DNA of 64,000 nucleotides from positions 434,001 to 498,000 of the forward strand of contig OX424562.1 of assembly GCA_949152475.1 (NCBI GenBank), given 5' to 3'. Shown here in pieces: positions 44,923 to 56,106 of this stretch; position 1 is the stretch's first letter, and each line of letters begins with the position of its first letter. Under the pieces are notes generated by a model. It was given only the letters and a program-made list of their open reading frames with translations, was not told the origin of the DNA and searched no databases. Made by a program: the position numbers and the translations under genes. The DNA comes from Terebella lapidaria. Its lineage: Eukaryota; Annelida; Polychaeta; Terebellida; Terebellidae.

Positions 44923-45710
44923 TGTAACGTTTGACGCCTGCTACCTAGGGCTCAAATGCCCTGCACGGCGGTCACGGTGGGCATCGTAATTACTTAACTA
45001 TGGCCAGGTAACACTCCGCCGAACAAGTGCAGCCTTCATACATTACTCATGTGCTTTGGCCCATTCTGGGTTCGCTCAATTTGGTAGTCAGCATTCCTAC
45101 TAGCTCCGCTATTGGATATCCCTATAACTTATTTGGTAGAGTGTTGAACTACCGTTTGTGGGGTCCTGGGTTGGAATCCCCTCCCGGGAAAGTTGATTTT
45201 TCCGAACCCTGTAAAAATTCAGAAATTGCATCATCACGGTAATGTAGCCCGTTGTGACTAGCCTGGAATCCATGGGAGCGGCATTGGGAACCCACACACG
45301 TGAGTGTCTTGCTGATTAGCCTCCCCGACAGCCCTGCCGCGGGGATTGAACCCCTGACAGTCTGACAGTCTGTCAGAGCCTGTGTCGCACCATCCCAGGG
45401 TGAGAGACTACATTCCACAGGGCGTGCACTCCCTGCATGAAATAGCCCCACTCCTGGTACCCCAATTATAAATTGCCCAAGGGGCCCTCATGGGCCCTCT
45501 TCAGCCAGGAAAAGGAGACGTGGAGCACATGGCCTTGTCGCCGTCTTCCTCTCGCCTTGATTAGCTCTGAAACAACTCCGAGGAAACAAGACGGGCTGCC
45601 ACTTTATATACTATTAGCTGGCATCGCAAAAGAGCAAGGGCGTGACGTCATACCATTGTTACGGTGTAGTGGAGCGATGCCCGAGCTTCAAACTTGAGGC
45701 TGCCTAAACA
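44923..45710 (+). mobile_element. Probable solo LTR in a P-like intron
   Basis: Bounded by TGTAACG and CCTAAACA, with GGTAAT (44917-44922) and GGTGAT (45711-45716) as a possible 6-bp target duplication with one mismatch. It shares several blocks in order with 10872-11471. A tRNA-like segment lies inside at about 45095-45215. Confidence 0.45.
45095..45215 (+). repeat. tRNA-derived SINE-like segment
   Basis: TATAACTTATTTGGTAGAGTG (45123-45142) resembles a tRNA A box and GGTTGGAATCC (45169-45179) a B box. Their spacing of about 27 bp and the intervening TTGAACTACCG fit a tRNA head. The segment is too diverged to be a working tRNA. Confidence 0.45.
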
Positions 45711-46785
45711 GGTGATGTATATTGTACGATAACAGCCAAACTCCTAACGGAAATCCTTTGGCAAACTCGCCACATAATTTTTTCATAAAAAAGTCTCGTT
45801 GAAGAATTTTTTCTGTTAAATTATTGTTTCATGGTAAAGACTCCATGTGAGGTTAAATTGACATTGATTTGCTTCCTCAATGTGAATTCCATTTTCATTT
45901 TCCTGCACATCTTTAGGTGGTCCGTTTGCTGCGAGTTCATTCTGACTTGTCCACGGAAATGTGGATCGAAGGTGTCCCGGCCATCAGCAGCCCTTCACTG
46001 GAAAATGGCTTAAAAGTTGCTATGCTGAGAGTTTCCCAAGTTACAGCATGCGTGGGGCTAAGAGATCCAGAATTACAAGATGTAGCAGATACATCCGGAC
46101 GAGATCATTTTCGTCAAATAACATATGATTTCTCTGGTAATGTATACAGCAGCATTGTTCGTAGCACATCCTGCCAAGGAGTTGGAGGTCTATGTCCCAT
46201 GTGTCGCAATGTAATGTATAATTTGCGGAAACGGATCAATAGGAAAAATGACGCCGACAAGAAGGAAATGTCGCCAAAAACACCTCTACATCAAGTAGCA
46301 AAAGGCCGTATATTGAAAGCTTTGAAAGTAACCCGCAGGAAAAACAAGATTCTGCAACAGAACCTGCAGAGGTGTCAAAAAAAGTTAGCCAAGGAATCTT
46401 TGAATGTGTCTGAAAGTGTCAGTAATTCTCTGTCAGAAGTTTTGAAGATGGAGGTCATCTCAGCCCCGTTTATGAAACTGTTCTGGCAGGAGCAGCAGAA
46501 AAATCTCATGAGGAAACCGACATCGAGGAGATGGCACCCAATGATCATCCGTCTTGCAATACTCTTACACTCACAAAGCCCGCAAGCCTATAGGAAGCCC
46601 GTAAGAGACAATGCTTCGTGATTATAGCAATGCTGTCAGTCCCACTCAAGGATTCAACCCAGAAGTACATTTAATTTAAGAACAATTTCATAATATAAAT
46701 ATATTGATTTAATTGAATATTCACATGCATTTGTAAATTTATGTAAATGCTTATAAAATGTTATTAATTTTTCTTTTATTTTTTA

Positions 46786-47330
46786 GGTTACCTATGGTCC
46801 GATAACCTATTGCCGTCGCGTTGCGTGCGTCGTCCGTCCGTCATCCGTCCACATTTTTATCTTTAAAGTTTACAGGCGGATTTTCCTGAAATTTTGCACA
46901 AAAATGACTGAAAATATTTCAAGACGGGGGTATTTTTCATTTTTTTCATTTTTGCATTTTTCTCAAAATGGCGGCCATTTTTGACGAAAAATGGCCAATT
47001 TTGGAATTTGGCGGCCATTTTCTCAAAAACTGTCTGATCAGTTTTGAGATTTTTGTTTCAAAAGATTCCCCTTATGTATCTTTATCATTTGTATAAGGTC
47101 TTGTTGCCTTTGAATCTCTGGTCTCCGACTGGCGGCCATTCTGAATTTTTGATGGATCGACAAAAAAATTTGTTTTTACCCCAAATCACGTTACTATCCA
47201 TGTTTGATCATTTCTAGGAGAAAAATTTTTTTTCACCCTTTGAAAATTTTTTTTGACTTGGATAAATTTCGGCACTTTTTTCCTTCATAATGGGAGCTGC
47301 CAGGACTGTACTCATGTAACGCTTGAAGAT
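46786..47330. repeat. Dispersed repeat in a P-like intron
   Basis: Starts with GGTCCGATAACCTATTGCCG and CGTCCGTCCGTCATCCGTCC, then GGCGGCCATTTT-type words. Similar GGCGGCC/AAAATGGCC words occur at 5760-6130. Non-coding. Confidence 0.5.
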
Positions 47331-48029
47331 AGAGCCATTTGGAGAAATTTTCATTACTTTTTAATTTTCTCAATGTTCTATTGAATTTTCTTAAGGTGAT
47401 TCAAGATTTGAAAGAAAAAGCCAGCAAACTTGGAGAGAACGAAAGATGGGTGGCCCTTCTACATGATGAAATGGCCATAAAATCTGATCTGGTTAGTCAA
47501 TTATTATCTGCATTGACCTCAAATAGGAATTGTAATATAATGCATTTACTTAGTGGGATCACTTCAATTTTGCTAAACAAAGACAGATTGCTAGACAGAT
47601 TACAATATAGTGGAAAACATATTTTGGAAATAATTTATCACAACAGTAATTATAGTTTCATGAGCAACCGTTTATGATTGATAGTCAATCATTTTCTTCA
47701 AGGATATTAATAAAGGGTTGTCAGAAAAAGGAACATGAATGTTATTCAGGTATTCAACCAACGATCTGGTGAGCTGGTAGGGTTTGTTCATGGGGGAACA
47801 CAGCTAGCCTCCCATGTGCTGGTTTTCATGGTGGTTGGTCTTGTCTCTTGTGAGAATCCTATCAAGTTCAGTCTAGGATATTTCGCCACATCATGTGCCA
47901 GTGCTGGACAAATGTACCCTATGTTATGGGAGGCAGTTGGTCTTCTGGAAACAGTGTGTGGCCTAAAGGTCAAATATTCATGACATTTGGAAATTTATAT
48001 GTTTGTTATGCATTTTTTATGTGACTTAA

Positions 48030-48445
48030 CGTAGTCCGCTACAAACAGTGAGGTAACGAAGAGTAAAAAATTGAAAGTCATTTCTTGAATATTATCTCTT
48101 CAAAATGACATATTTCATAGTGAATGATCAGCATCCTAATACTGAAAAGAAAATAGGGGGTCACCGTGATCGTTTTTTCTACATATTCGATCAAAATCAC
48201 ACACATTTACCTAAAATGACATAAATTCTGGCATTTTCACACATATTATTTTTCCATATTCACATCTTGCATCGTGTTTTCCATGCGAACGGATACGGTG
48301 ACCGCTTATTTTCTTTTCAGTTTTAGGATGCTGAACAGTTACTCTATAAAGTATATCATTTTGAATCTCTAGATTATGTTGATACAGTTCTTTATGTTAA
48401 AAAATGCTTTGACCCCCCTCCCCTCACTGTCTGGAGCGGACTACC
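48030..48445. mobile_element. 416-bp TTAA-type MITE
   Basis: TTAA flanks at 48026-48029 and 48446-48449. Ends CGTAGTCCGCTACAAACAG and GGTAGTCCGCTCCAGACAG are inverted repeats, continuing to AGTGAGG. A second inner inverted pair, CAGCATCCTAATACTGAAAA and its complement, makes it strongly fold-back. Confidence 0.85.
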
Positions 48446-48630
48446 TTAAGCTGATTTTTATGGTTATTTTAATTGCAATATGAGATCATGAATATCAAAA
48501 AGCAAATTAAGGAAATTTCTTTGTGGGGCTGATAAATATCGGGATCAACATTTATAAATTATGTTTCATCAAAGTTAATGTCTTATTATTATTAATCAGG
48601 TACCTTTACTTCAGGTTATGTTTGTACATA

Positions 48631-48807
48631 CAGTGGTCCCTGTAAGATAAGACACCTCTGAAATAACACTTCCATGTCTGTAAAAACTTTTTTGTATTCC
48701 CCAAAGATCAATTCAACATGTGGATGAACCTGTAAAATAAGACTTCCTGTAAGATAAAACATCATTTTTCCTGCAAAAAGTTAAGTTTTATCTTACAGGG
48801 ACCACTG
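48631..48807. mobile_element. 177-bp mariner-type MITE
   Basis: Ends are inverted repeats of 23 bp with one mismatch, CAGTGGTCCCTGTAAGATAA, flanked by TA on both sides. A third copy of the CCTGTAAGATAA core is internal. TA duplication and the CAGTGG-type start fit Tc1/mariner. Confidence 0.85.
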
Positions 48808-48824
48808 TATATAGTTTAGGTTTA

Positions 48825-49343
48825 ATGTTATATTCTAAGAAACTAACATGTAATTTTAATTTCACTTTCCGATACATAGATGATGTATTGTCGCTAAATA
48901 ATCCCAAATTTGGTGATTATTTGGATGTCATATATCCTAAGGAACTTGAAATTAAGGATACTACAGACTCCGCTAATTTTTCCAACTATCTAGACCTGAG
49001 GTTGGAGATTGATAATGATTCTAACCTGTCAACTAGATTATATGTCAAACGTGATGATTTCAATTTTTCCATAGTCAATTTCCCTTTTCTAAGCAGCAAC
49101 ATTCCTATGTCACCGGCATATGGTGTGTTTGTTTCTCAACTTATACGCTATTCCAGAGCTAGTTGCAAATATGAGGACTTTGTCTATCGAAGTGCCCAGC
49201 TAGTTTCTAAACTGCTGCGACAAGGATATGTTTTACCAAGACTTATAGCTGCGTTTAAGAAATTCTATGGACGTCATCATGATCTGGTTGATAAGTACAG
49301 CAAATCCATGTCTGCCATGCAACTAGATCTATTTTCATGTTAA
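48825..49343 (+). pseudogene. Reverse transcriptase C-terminal fragment (YIDD type)
   Basis: The frame contains the catalytic motif FRYIDDVLSLNN, then FGDYLDVIYPKELEIKDTTD, LYVKRDDFNFSIVNFPFLSS and AYGVFVSQLIRYSRA. This is a type of reverse transcriptase widespread in marine invertebrate genomes. I cannot place it firmly; it may be PLE-like. Only the part from YIDD onward is present; the 5-prime side abuts the mariner MITE. It lies in an intron of the P-like gene, same orientation, and is followed by a 3-prime region with a copy in the Harbinger intron. Confidence 0.7.
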
Positions 49344-50101
49344 TTTTGGGGAATTCATGACGGGTGCCACTAGTGGGGCAGGAAATGCTCACTCTTTCCG
49401 GAACACCTGATTTCACCTCCTAATGGCCATTTTTGGGGGTTCACGAGTTTCCCTGTCATTTTTGTTTTCTCTCACTTCGTATGCCTGATATGACTTTCTG
49501 TCCCCGGACTATGAGATTGGATAACGGACCCTGTTTTGTTTGCTCGGAATACTTAATACTGGGTATTGATTCCACGTCTATTCATGTTCACTAATTCATA
49601 AAACTTCAATCTTATTCAATCATCCCAACAGGTGATACCATCTGCACATCCCTAGCATATTGAGTCATAATTGTAAGAAATCGTATCTGTACCAATATAT
49701 GCATGTATGGTTATTTTATTTGTGAAATAAATTTTATACTCATCGCATCTTTGAGAATGAAGTACATGTATTGAATATTTGAGCAATAATTTTCACTTGT
49801 ACATGTATTTGTAACATTGAGTTGATCAGTTATTAAATGTATTGTAGATCTGTATATACTGATAAAATTTTATGCCTACAAAAATGTCACTATATTTTGG
49901 TTAATATAGGTGATTGCATCAACAGCTGACAAGGCAGCACCAAATCAGAAGCTGGTAGCTATGCATGGGTCCCATTCCACTACCAACCTATTCGGTCCAG
50001 ATCGGAAAATATACTTCATCTCTGACGTACCACATCTATTGAAAACCGTCAGAAATAACATTGCGAATTCAGGATCTGGTCTCAAAACAAGATATCTGTG
50101 G

Positions 50102-51285
50102 GTATGTCAACTATACATGTAGTTGGGAGTGAGAGGGTGGGATTGGGATGTTGACATTGGGAGTCTAAACAAAGAATGTAAAACACTCTTTGGTCTAAAT
50201 AGAGTGGAGTGTACTGTAAAACGATTAATTCTGGTGGACGATTTATTCAGCGAATTTTGCGGTAGGGGAAAAACCTCCATATTAACTAGTTATATATTAA
50301 GATATGTACCGGTATGTGGTTCTGAAACTCCCAAATTAAATATCTGCCAAATAACGTGGGGCTCACAACCGCCAAATTTAATAGCGGCCAAAATTATTCG
50401 TTTCACAGTAAGTTGAGTTCAGTGCTACTATATACATGTATACTACCATTGCTACTATATATTTGTGGACTTGATGACTATAATCAGGAATTATTGGAAT
50501 CTGTATGCATATTATTAGGAAATGTTCAATAATAATATATCTATATACTGTATTTATTATATTTATTAATATATCATATTATATTTTCATCTTATGTTGT
50601 GATATTTATCAATTAACATAATGATCAAAACTGTTTATATCATTAGTCTTGATATTTTCCTGTAATATCAAGGTGAAATGATGTTTTCAAACAGTACAGT
50701 ACATATCATCCAGCTACAATGAGCAGCTTGGCAGCTGTGATACCCCCACCCTGAGTGGATAATACAAGATCATAGTAACATTACACCATTGCTACTATGT
50801 CTTGGGGGACTGGATGGCTAGATTCAGAACTTAAAGTCATACTGTCATAATGTCATTCAAAACTTAATGTACTTCTGATATTATATTTATGATATGTTAT
50901 TTTTCAGATTATTTTTTTTAATGCCAATCCTGATTAATTTTCTATTTCTCATCCTTTGGAAAAAACCGATACGCTGGGAAGAATGGCAGAAAACCCATTG
51001 CAAACAGACCATCGATTAAAAAAACCTCTGTTGTGGTTTTGAGTCTGTCCTGGAACCTTGTCAATATCGTATTCATTTCAATAATATCATATATTTGTCT
51101 TGTTGGTTTTTTCTTAAAATTTTTCCCTTTCTAAATGTTTTTTTTTTCTAAATGTCATTTTACATCTTGAACGAAAATGAAATGTGATCTGTAGCATTTT
51201 TTCCTAAATACCATGGGCCAAATTATGTTCATTTTCAGTCAACAATTTTCATTTTTTGTCAATATGACTGCTTCATTTCTTCAGA
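50102..51285. other. Large intron of the P-like gene
   Basis: About 1.2 kb of AT-rich DNA. I see no element with defined ends. Confidence 0.5.
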
Positions 51286-52461
51286 ACGAAGGAAAGCACA
51301 TTCTTTGGTCTCACATACGAACCATATATAAGAAGGATGCCAAAAGTGAACTGAGACGAACCAAGCTTACGCCAAGTCACATCTATCTGACTTCTTACTC
51401 CTGCATGAAAGTGAATCTAGCAGTGCAGGTAACAAATTCATTACATTAAATTTTTCAATAAATAAAAACGGGCACATATTTAGTTTGAAATAATGTTCCA
51501 ATAGTGAAGAATTTCAAATTTTCTAACATTTTTTGTTCCCAGTGTGTATTGTTTCTATTCATTTAGGTTCTTAGTGCCTCAGTTGGGAAAATTATGGTGG
51601 CTTACGGCAATGAAGAAATGTCAGAGACTGCCAGGTTCATACTGTTGATGGACAGAATGTTTCATTGCCTCAATGTCAGGTCAACTCAAGAAGGCATCAG
51701 ATCCAGAAAACCCGACCTACTCCCCTACGTTGATGAAAATGATGCCAGATTTGAGGTTTGTATAATAGTGATTTAGCATTACACATGTATTATGTTTATC
51801 ATTTAATAAATTTCATGTTATTTGATGCAAAACGAGCAATGTACATCACTGCAATTTTCATATAGTAATATTAATATTGTTTATTTAAGTTTCTCCTAAG
51901 TGAAGTTCTGGGATACCTGGAACAGTGGCATGAGTCTGTCCAGAGCCGTGAGGGATTCTCAAAATCAGAGAAGGCCAAAATGTTTCTTTCTCAGCAGACT
52001 TACAAAGGAATCACAACAACACGTTAGTAAATGTGTATTCATTTTGTGCTAGGTTTATGTTTGCAATTATGCATAAAATTTAAATTGTTCATACAATGTA
52101 CCGTATGGGCACTTTTTAGTGTACATGTATATTTTGTTTATAATTTATAAATTATTTTATATGCAGTGCAGTCCATTGTTGAAGCCAGCAAGTTCCTGCT
52201 TCGCAGTGGAGTACCAGTAGTATTCACTAACAGATTCTGTCAGGACCCACTAGAGTCACATTTTGGTCGACATAGGGCATTAGGTCGCCGATCGGACAAC
52301 CCAACATTGTACCAGTTTGGGTATGCAAAAATGAACATCATTTCTCACTCAATGATATCAATTTTGGGCACCATGCCTTGTAATAATAAAATGCTGTATA
52401 TGCATATTTTTAAGGAGACTATTGACTTATTTACATGTATTTCAATCTGTTATTAGCCTAT

Positions 52462-52890
52462 ATTAGGGAATTTCGGCACGAAATGTCCTTATGATTTTGT
52501 CAGAATTTTTTTTTTATCTTTTTGGTTTTCGGACAATAACTCAAGAACGCCTTGACGAATCTTCGAGAAATTTTCACCAGTTATCACATATATTACATAG
52601 ATCAACACTATTGTTTTGAAACTGGCTCAGAGGTCCGGTTAGTCCGTGAGGATGAAGTTTGAGTCCAATGGTTTCCGGATGATAACTCGAAAAGTACTTG
52701 TGCTACCATTCTGAAAATTGACATATATGTTGATATAGTGTCCCAGGGTAACCCTATCGATTATGGGGTCAATCCCTCAAACGACCTTTGACCCAGGGGC
52801 CGAAAACAATATTGGCGAGTCATCCCTGAGGCTCTTTGCATATCTCGGAAACGGTGCATCGTAGAGCAAAACGGATGTTATTTTCGGGCT
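52462..52890 (-). mobile_element. 3-prime end of a Helentron-like element
   Basis: In reverse orientation it matches the right arm of the elements at 23960 and 27017: the terminal hairpin with TTAGGGAATTTCGGC, the poly-T tract, TTTCGGACAATAACTC, and part of one monomer (TATCTCGGAAACGGTGCATC). It is clearly older and has no array. Confidence 0.7.
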
Positions 52891-53095
52891 TTAAGTTTTC
52901 ACTGGATTATTTTTACATTTAGACCAAATATTTACTGTTTTCAGTTACCAAGAGAACAAGCTGAGAATGCAGCGATCATTAGCAATGACACTGCGTATCA
53001 AGGGAAACACTCGGGTCAAAAAGAAGAAAGTTGTCATCTCCACATCTCCACTGAAGAAAAAGATTAAAGTCAAGAAGCATGAGGTCAATCTTTAT

Positions 53096-53721
53096 TCATT
53101 TTTTTTCTGAGTGCTTTCTCTTCAGGCTCTGTCTTAATGACTTCTTTCCTTTCTGTGCATATTCCTCCTTCATAACTTTAGCCCTGTGATGAATTCTTAT
53201 TCTATAAAAAAGTGACATAAAATCTCTAAACACATCGAGGAATACCTTCTCTTCAAAATCTACAATACTCAGTGATTCACTTAGGCATAACATGAATTCA
53301 GTTTGAATTCGTTCGTGACATAGTGTCATGAACTCCTTACTTGTAGCTGGAACATTATGTTTGAATAAAGATTCTGCACATACATGTACAAGAATTTCCA
53401 GTAAAGTAGACCTGACATATGTAAGACCACCACGATCTTTAACCTTGGTGAGGGTACTGTCTGCAACACATGGATCATCAGCTGTACAGCTGAGAGATTC
53501 TAGTATCTTCAACTTGTCTGAAAGCTTTTCATATGATTTTCGTAATTTTTGTACAATACTGCCTGCAATATATGCCAGGACATCACGTTCCTTGTCATCA
53601 ATATCTTCTGATAACTCATTATCATTATTATTCTTTGCAGGTGGCCAACGCTGATCCAGCATTAGGGTGAACATTTTTAGGGCAATGAATTTCACGGCAT
53701 TTGACGATAGGTTCATGATGT
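53096..53721 (-). pseudogene. C-terminal fragment of another P-like transposase, cut by the gypsy element
   Basis: The frame reads NLSSNAVKFIALKMFTLMLD, then DVLAYIAGSIVQKLRKSYEK, VKDRGGLTYVRSTLLEILVH and a Lys/Arg-rich end, with AATAAA just beyond the stop on the minus strand. VLAYIAGSIVQKL corresponds to VAYVAGYMVRKLL in the transposase at 35001, so this is the C-terminal domain of the same superfamily. Its upstream part is replaced by the LTR at 53722. It converges on and overlaps the last exon of the plus-strand P-like gene. Confidence 0.65.
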
Positions 53722-54494
53722 TGTGATGAATACCGTTCAAGGCCGGTATCAGGCCTGACTTATTCCGGGGTCGTTGTGCTAATAACAAGCCGGCAGTTAT
53801 ATTTCAACTGTTTATTCCAATGGCAAAAGCCGATGTCCAATCACACACAATTCAAGGGCCGAATCACACCTATGTCCGGTGATGTTCCCAGTCTATATTT
53901 CTATATATATCCTATATTATAGTCCTTCGTATATGTCTCACAGTTTATACTCCAGATTGTACAGTTCACAAATATATTCACTTCTACTAAATCACGGCTA
54001 TCTTCTCTGCTATATCCAACACGTCTGTTCACCGTGAAAGTCTCTTCTCCACTGCGCAGATTTGCGGGGCCGCGGGGCAGAGTACATGTATTTTCCCGCC
54101 AAGTGTGAGCGGAGTTGTGTCATTGGCTATGTATGTGCTGATATGTGCTGATCTCACCGGGAAAGTGGGTTTCCCCGGTACGCGTCGAGACATGTTTGGG
54201 TCTGAATGCTGTGCATGTGATGTCTATGTAAATGAGTATGTGCATGTGAAGGTCAAGGCCGGTGTACTGGGGTCGAATTATTTGATTGGACGGGGCCGAA
54301 GGTGTGAGCTGTTTGACCTGTGTTTGCCTTGTTCGGGGCCGCGTGGTTATTCGTGGTTTTGTATGTTTTGTCCAGGCAGTGATCGTGTAGTTGTTATATT
54401 TAGCGTGGTGTGTAGAATATGCGTGGGCGAGTTGTCATGGAGATGTGTGCGGGAGGGGACGGGCGTTTACTGTCACTAAAAATGCTACATTACA
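53722..54494 (-). repeat. 3-prime LTR (773 bp)
   Basis: On the minus strand it runs TGTAATGTAGC ... GGTATTCATCACA, with TG...CA ends, and is preceded by the purine tract AATGAAGGGG. Confidence 0.9.
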
Positions 54495-54504
54495 CCCCTT
54501 CATT
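54495..54504 (-). other. Polypurine tract
   Basis: AATGAAGGGG on the minus strand, directly before the LTR start; the site of plus-strand priming. Confidence 0.7.
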
Positions 54505-56106
54505 AATCTACGCCCTCGGAGATTACCCTCCCCGGACCCTACCGTCGCAAAAACTAAACATGAAAAGCTAAAGAAGTCCTAGGAGGTCAAACCCCAACAC
54601 TCACTCACACACACCGCGCGACAATGTGAAAACACTGCATACAATAAAAATTCCTAACCGTCAAAATAAACGTCAGCAGTCAGTCCGTCAGCAGTCACTA
54701 CGATGATACATTTACAAATACATGCACAACAGCGAGTATGAGATGACATGATATGATTAAACAAAACTCCTCGACATTCTCTAGTAGAATGGACAAATTA
54801 CATGACCAGGATGATTACAGTGACCAGGATTTCCAAGTCACTATCCTGTGGGGCCGACACAACAGGGCCGGCAGTTCAAGGCCGAAGTTCGTTATTACTC
54901 CCGACCACGTTTGCTGGCGGGAGATGGCGGGGCCGCTGCGATGTGAGGCTGACAAGTTCACTGGGTCGATTGTAGAAATAGTTCGAGTTTATTCAAGGTC
55001 GAATTTTGCCATGTTTTCTAAAGTATGGCCTTATACTTGTTCAGATCCGATCCTCATGCAGCGTGTTGTTGTTCCGGGTGTGTGCCGCGAGGCGGGGCCG
55101 TCGTCAGGGAAACGCGGGTACGATCCTTCTCCGACCTACCAGGCCGGTCCGTTACGACAGCAGGGGGGTCCACACACTGTCCAGTTTTCCGAATGTTCAA
55201 CAGCCGTCCCCTGGATTACACGTTCCAAAACATATCCTAAATGTACTTATCGACTGTTCAAATTACTGGGCTCTTTTTGCCCGACGACTCACTATTGAAA
55301 TTATTAAGGGGAGTTCATGGAGGTGCTGTGAACAGCTACAGGGTCTACCTGCGCTCGTGCGAACCTTGTGACCTATACAGTCTATCGTTCCTTTTCTTTC
55401 AGAGTTAGCGCACAGTAGACTAGCGGGGTCGAATTGCTGTTTTGCAGACGACACACATTGATTAAAGGCTGAGATATTAATATCAATCACTCACAGGGGC
55501 GGACATCGTTCCGTTCATTTTCAGCCAGTTCACGAGACAACGGGGCCGCTATATTGTAGGGGGTCGAAATTGCAATGATCAGGGTCGGTCACACCGTGGC
55601 GCTTTGAATATTTTTGGGTGATGAATTTGATGACAGGCCGCATCTTGGCATGATAGCTTTTCCGTGACTGGTTCCCGTACCACTGGGCCGTTCCTCCGAA
55701 TACTACATGAAGTGGGTAGAGGCTCTGTCGACGCATACCCCGGAACGAATCACACTACCATCTCTTCGACAACTAAGTGGCCTTACTCACGGTGTGACAT
55801 GAGTATTATCCTCTTCGGCTGACACATGGATAGAAACTTGACATGATATTTTAGTTAGTGCGTAACACACGCGGAACAATGGTACATGCTATACGGGGTC
55901 GAAACCAATTATTCACCAGCATCATAATTATGAAATCATATCAAGTGTATATATACCGAAATTGCCTCACTGACATCTTGTACATATTAAATGCATATAT
56001 TGTTATTGTAATATAATATATTATTATGGGGAATGACATGATATCATAGTCCATTAGACATGCATAATTCATCATCAATGATATCAATCAGATAACAAGG
56101 CCGGGG
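54505..56106. other. Long non-coding gap between integrase and LTR
   Basis: About 1.6 kb without a convincing gene on either strand, unusual in length for a gypsy 3-prime region. An env-like gene is not visible. GGGTCG and GGGCCG words continue at high density. Confidence 0.5.

Larger units (their letters stand above)
43762..53110 (+). pseudogene. THAP/P-like transposase 2, about 12 exons, decayed
   Basis: Exon a (43762-43974) is a THAP finger, MVYSCAVVGCFAKAKKCRGL then ICSRHFKSDCF, with a one-base frameshift between the halves. Further exons with good splice sites: 44378-44478 (AVPTIF-like STLFLPS), 44701-44862, 45917-46664 (coiled coil, FWQEQQKNLMRK ... RRWHPMIIRLAILLH, and in another frame MLRDYSNAVSPTQGFNPE), 47396-47491 (first Asp, LLHDEMAIKSDL), 47750-47968, 49910-50101 (ISDVPHLLKTVRNN), 51286-51428, 51567-51755, 51890-52022, 52167-52320 (FCQDPLESHFGRHRALG with the Glu), and 52945-53110 (Lys-rich tail). 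The frameshifts mean it cannot encode the whole protein. Unlike the element at 33721 it has large introns full of later insertions. No terminal repeats were found, so a decayed domesticated gene cannot be excluded. Confidence 0.75.

Noticed and set aside
54105..55298. Plus-strand ORFs in and beside the LTR as possible host genes
   Set aside because: They span the LTR end and the non-coding part of the element, show no family motif and are Gly/Cys-rich by composition.
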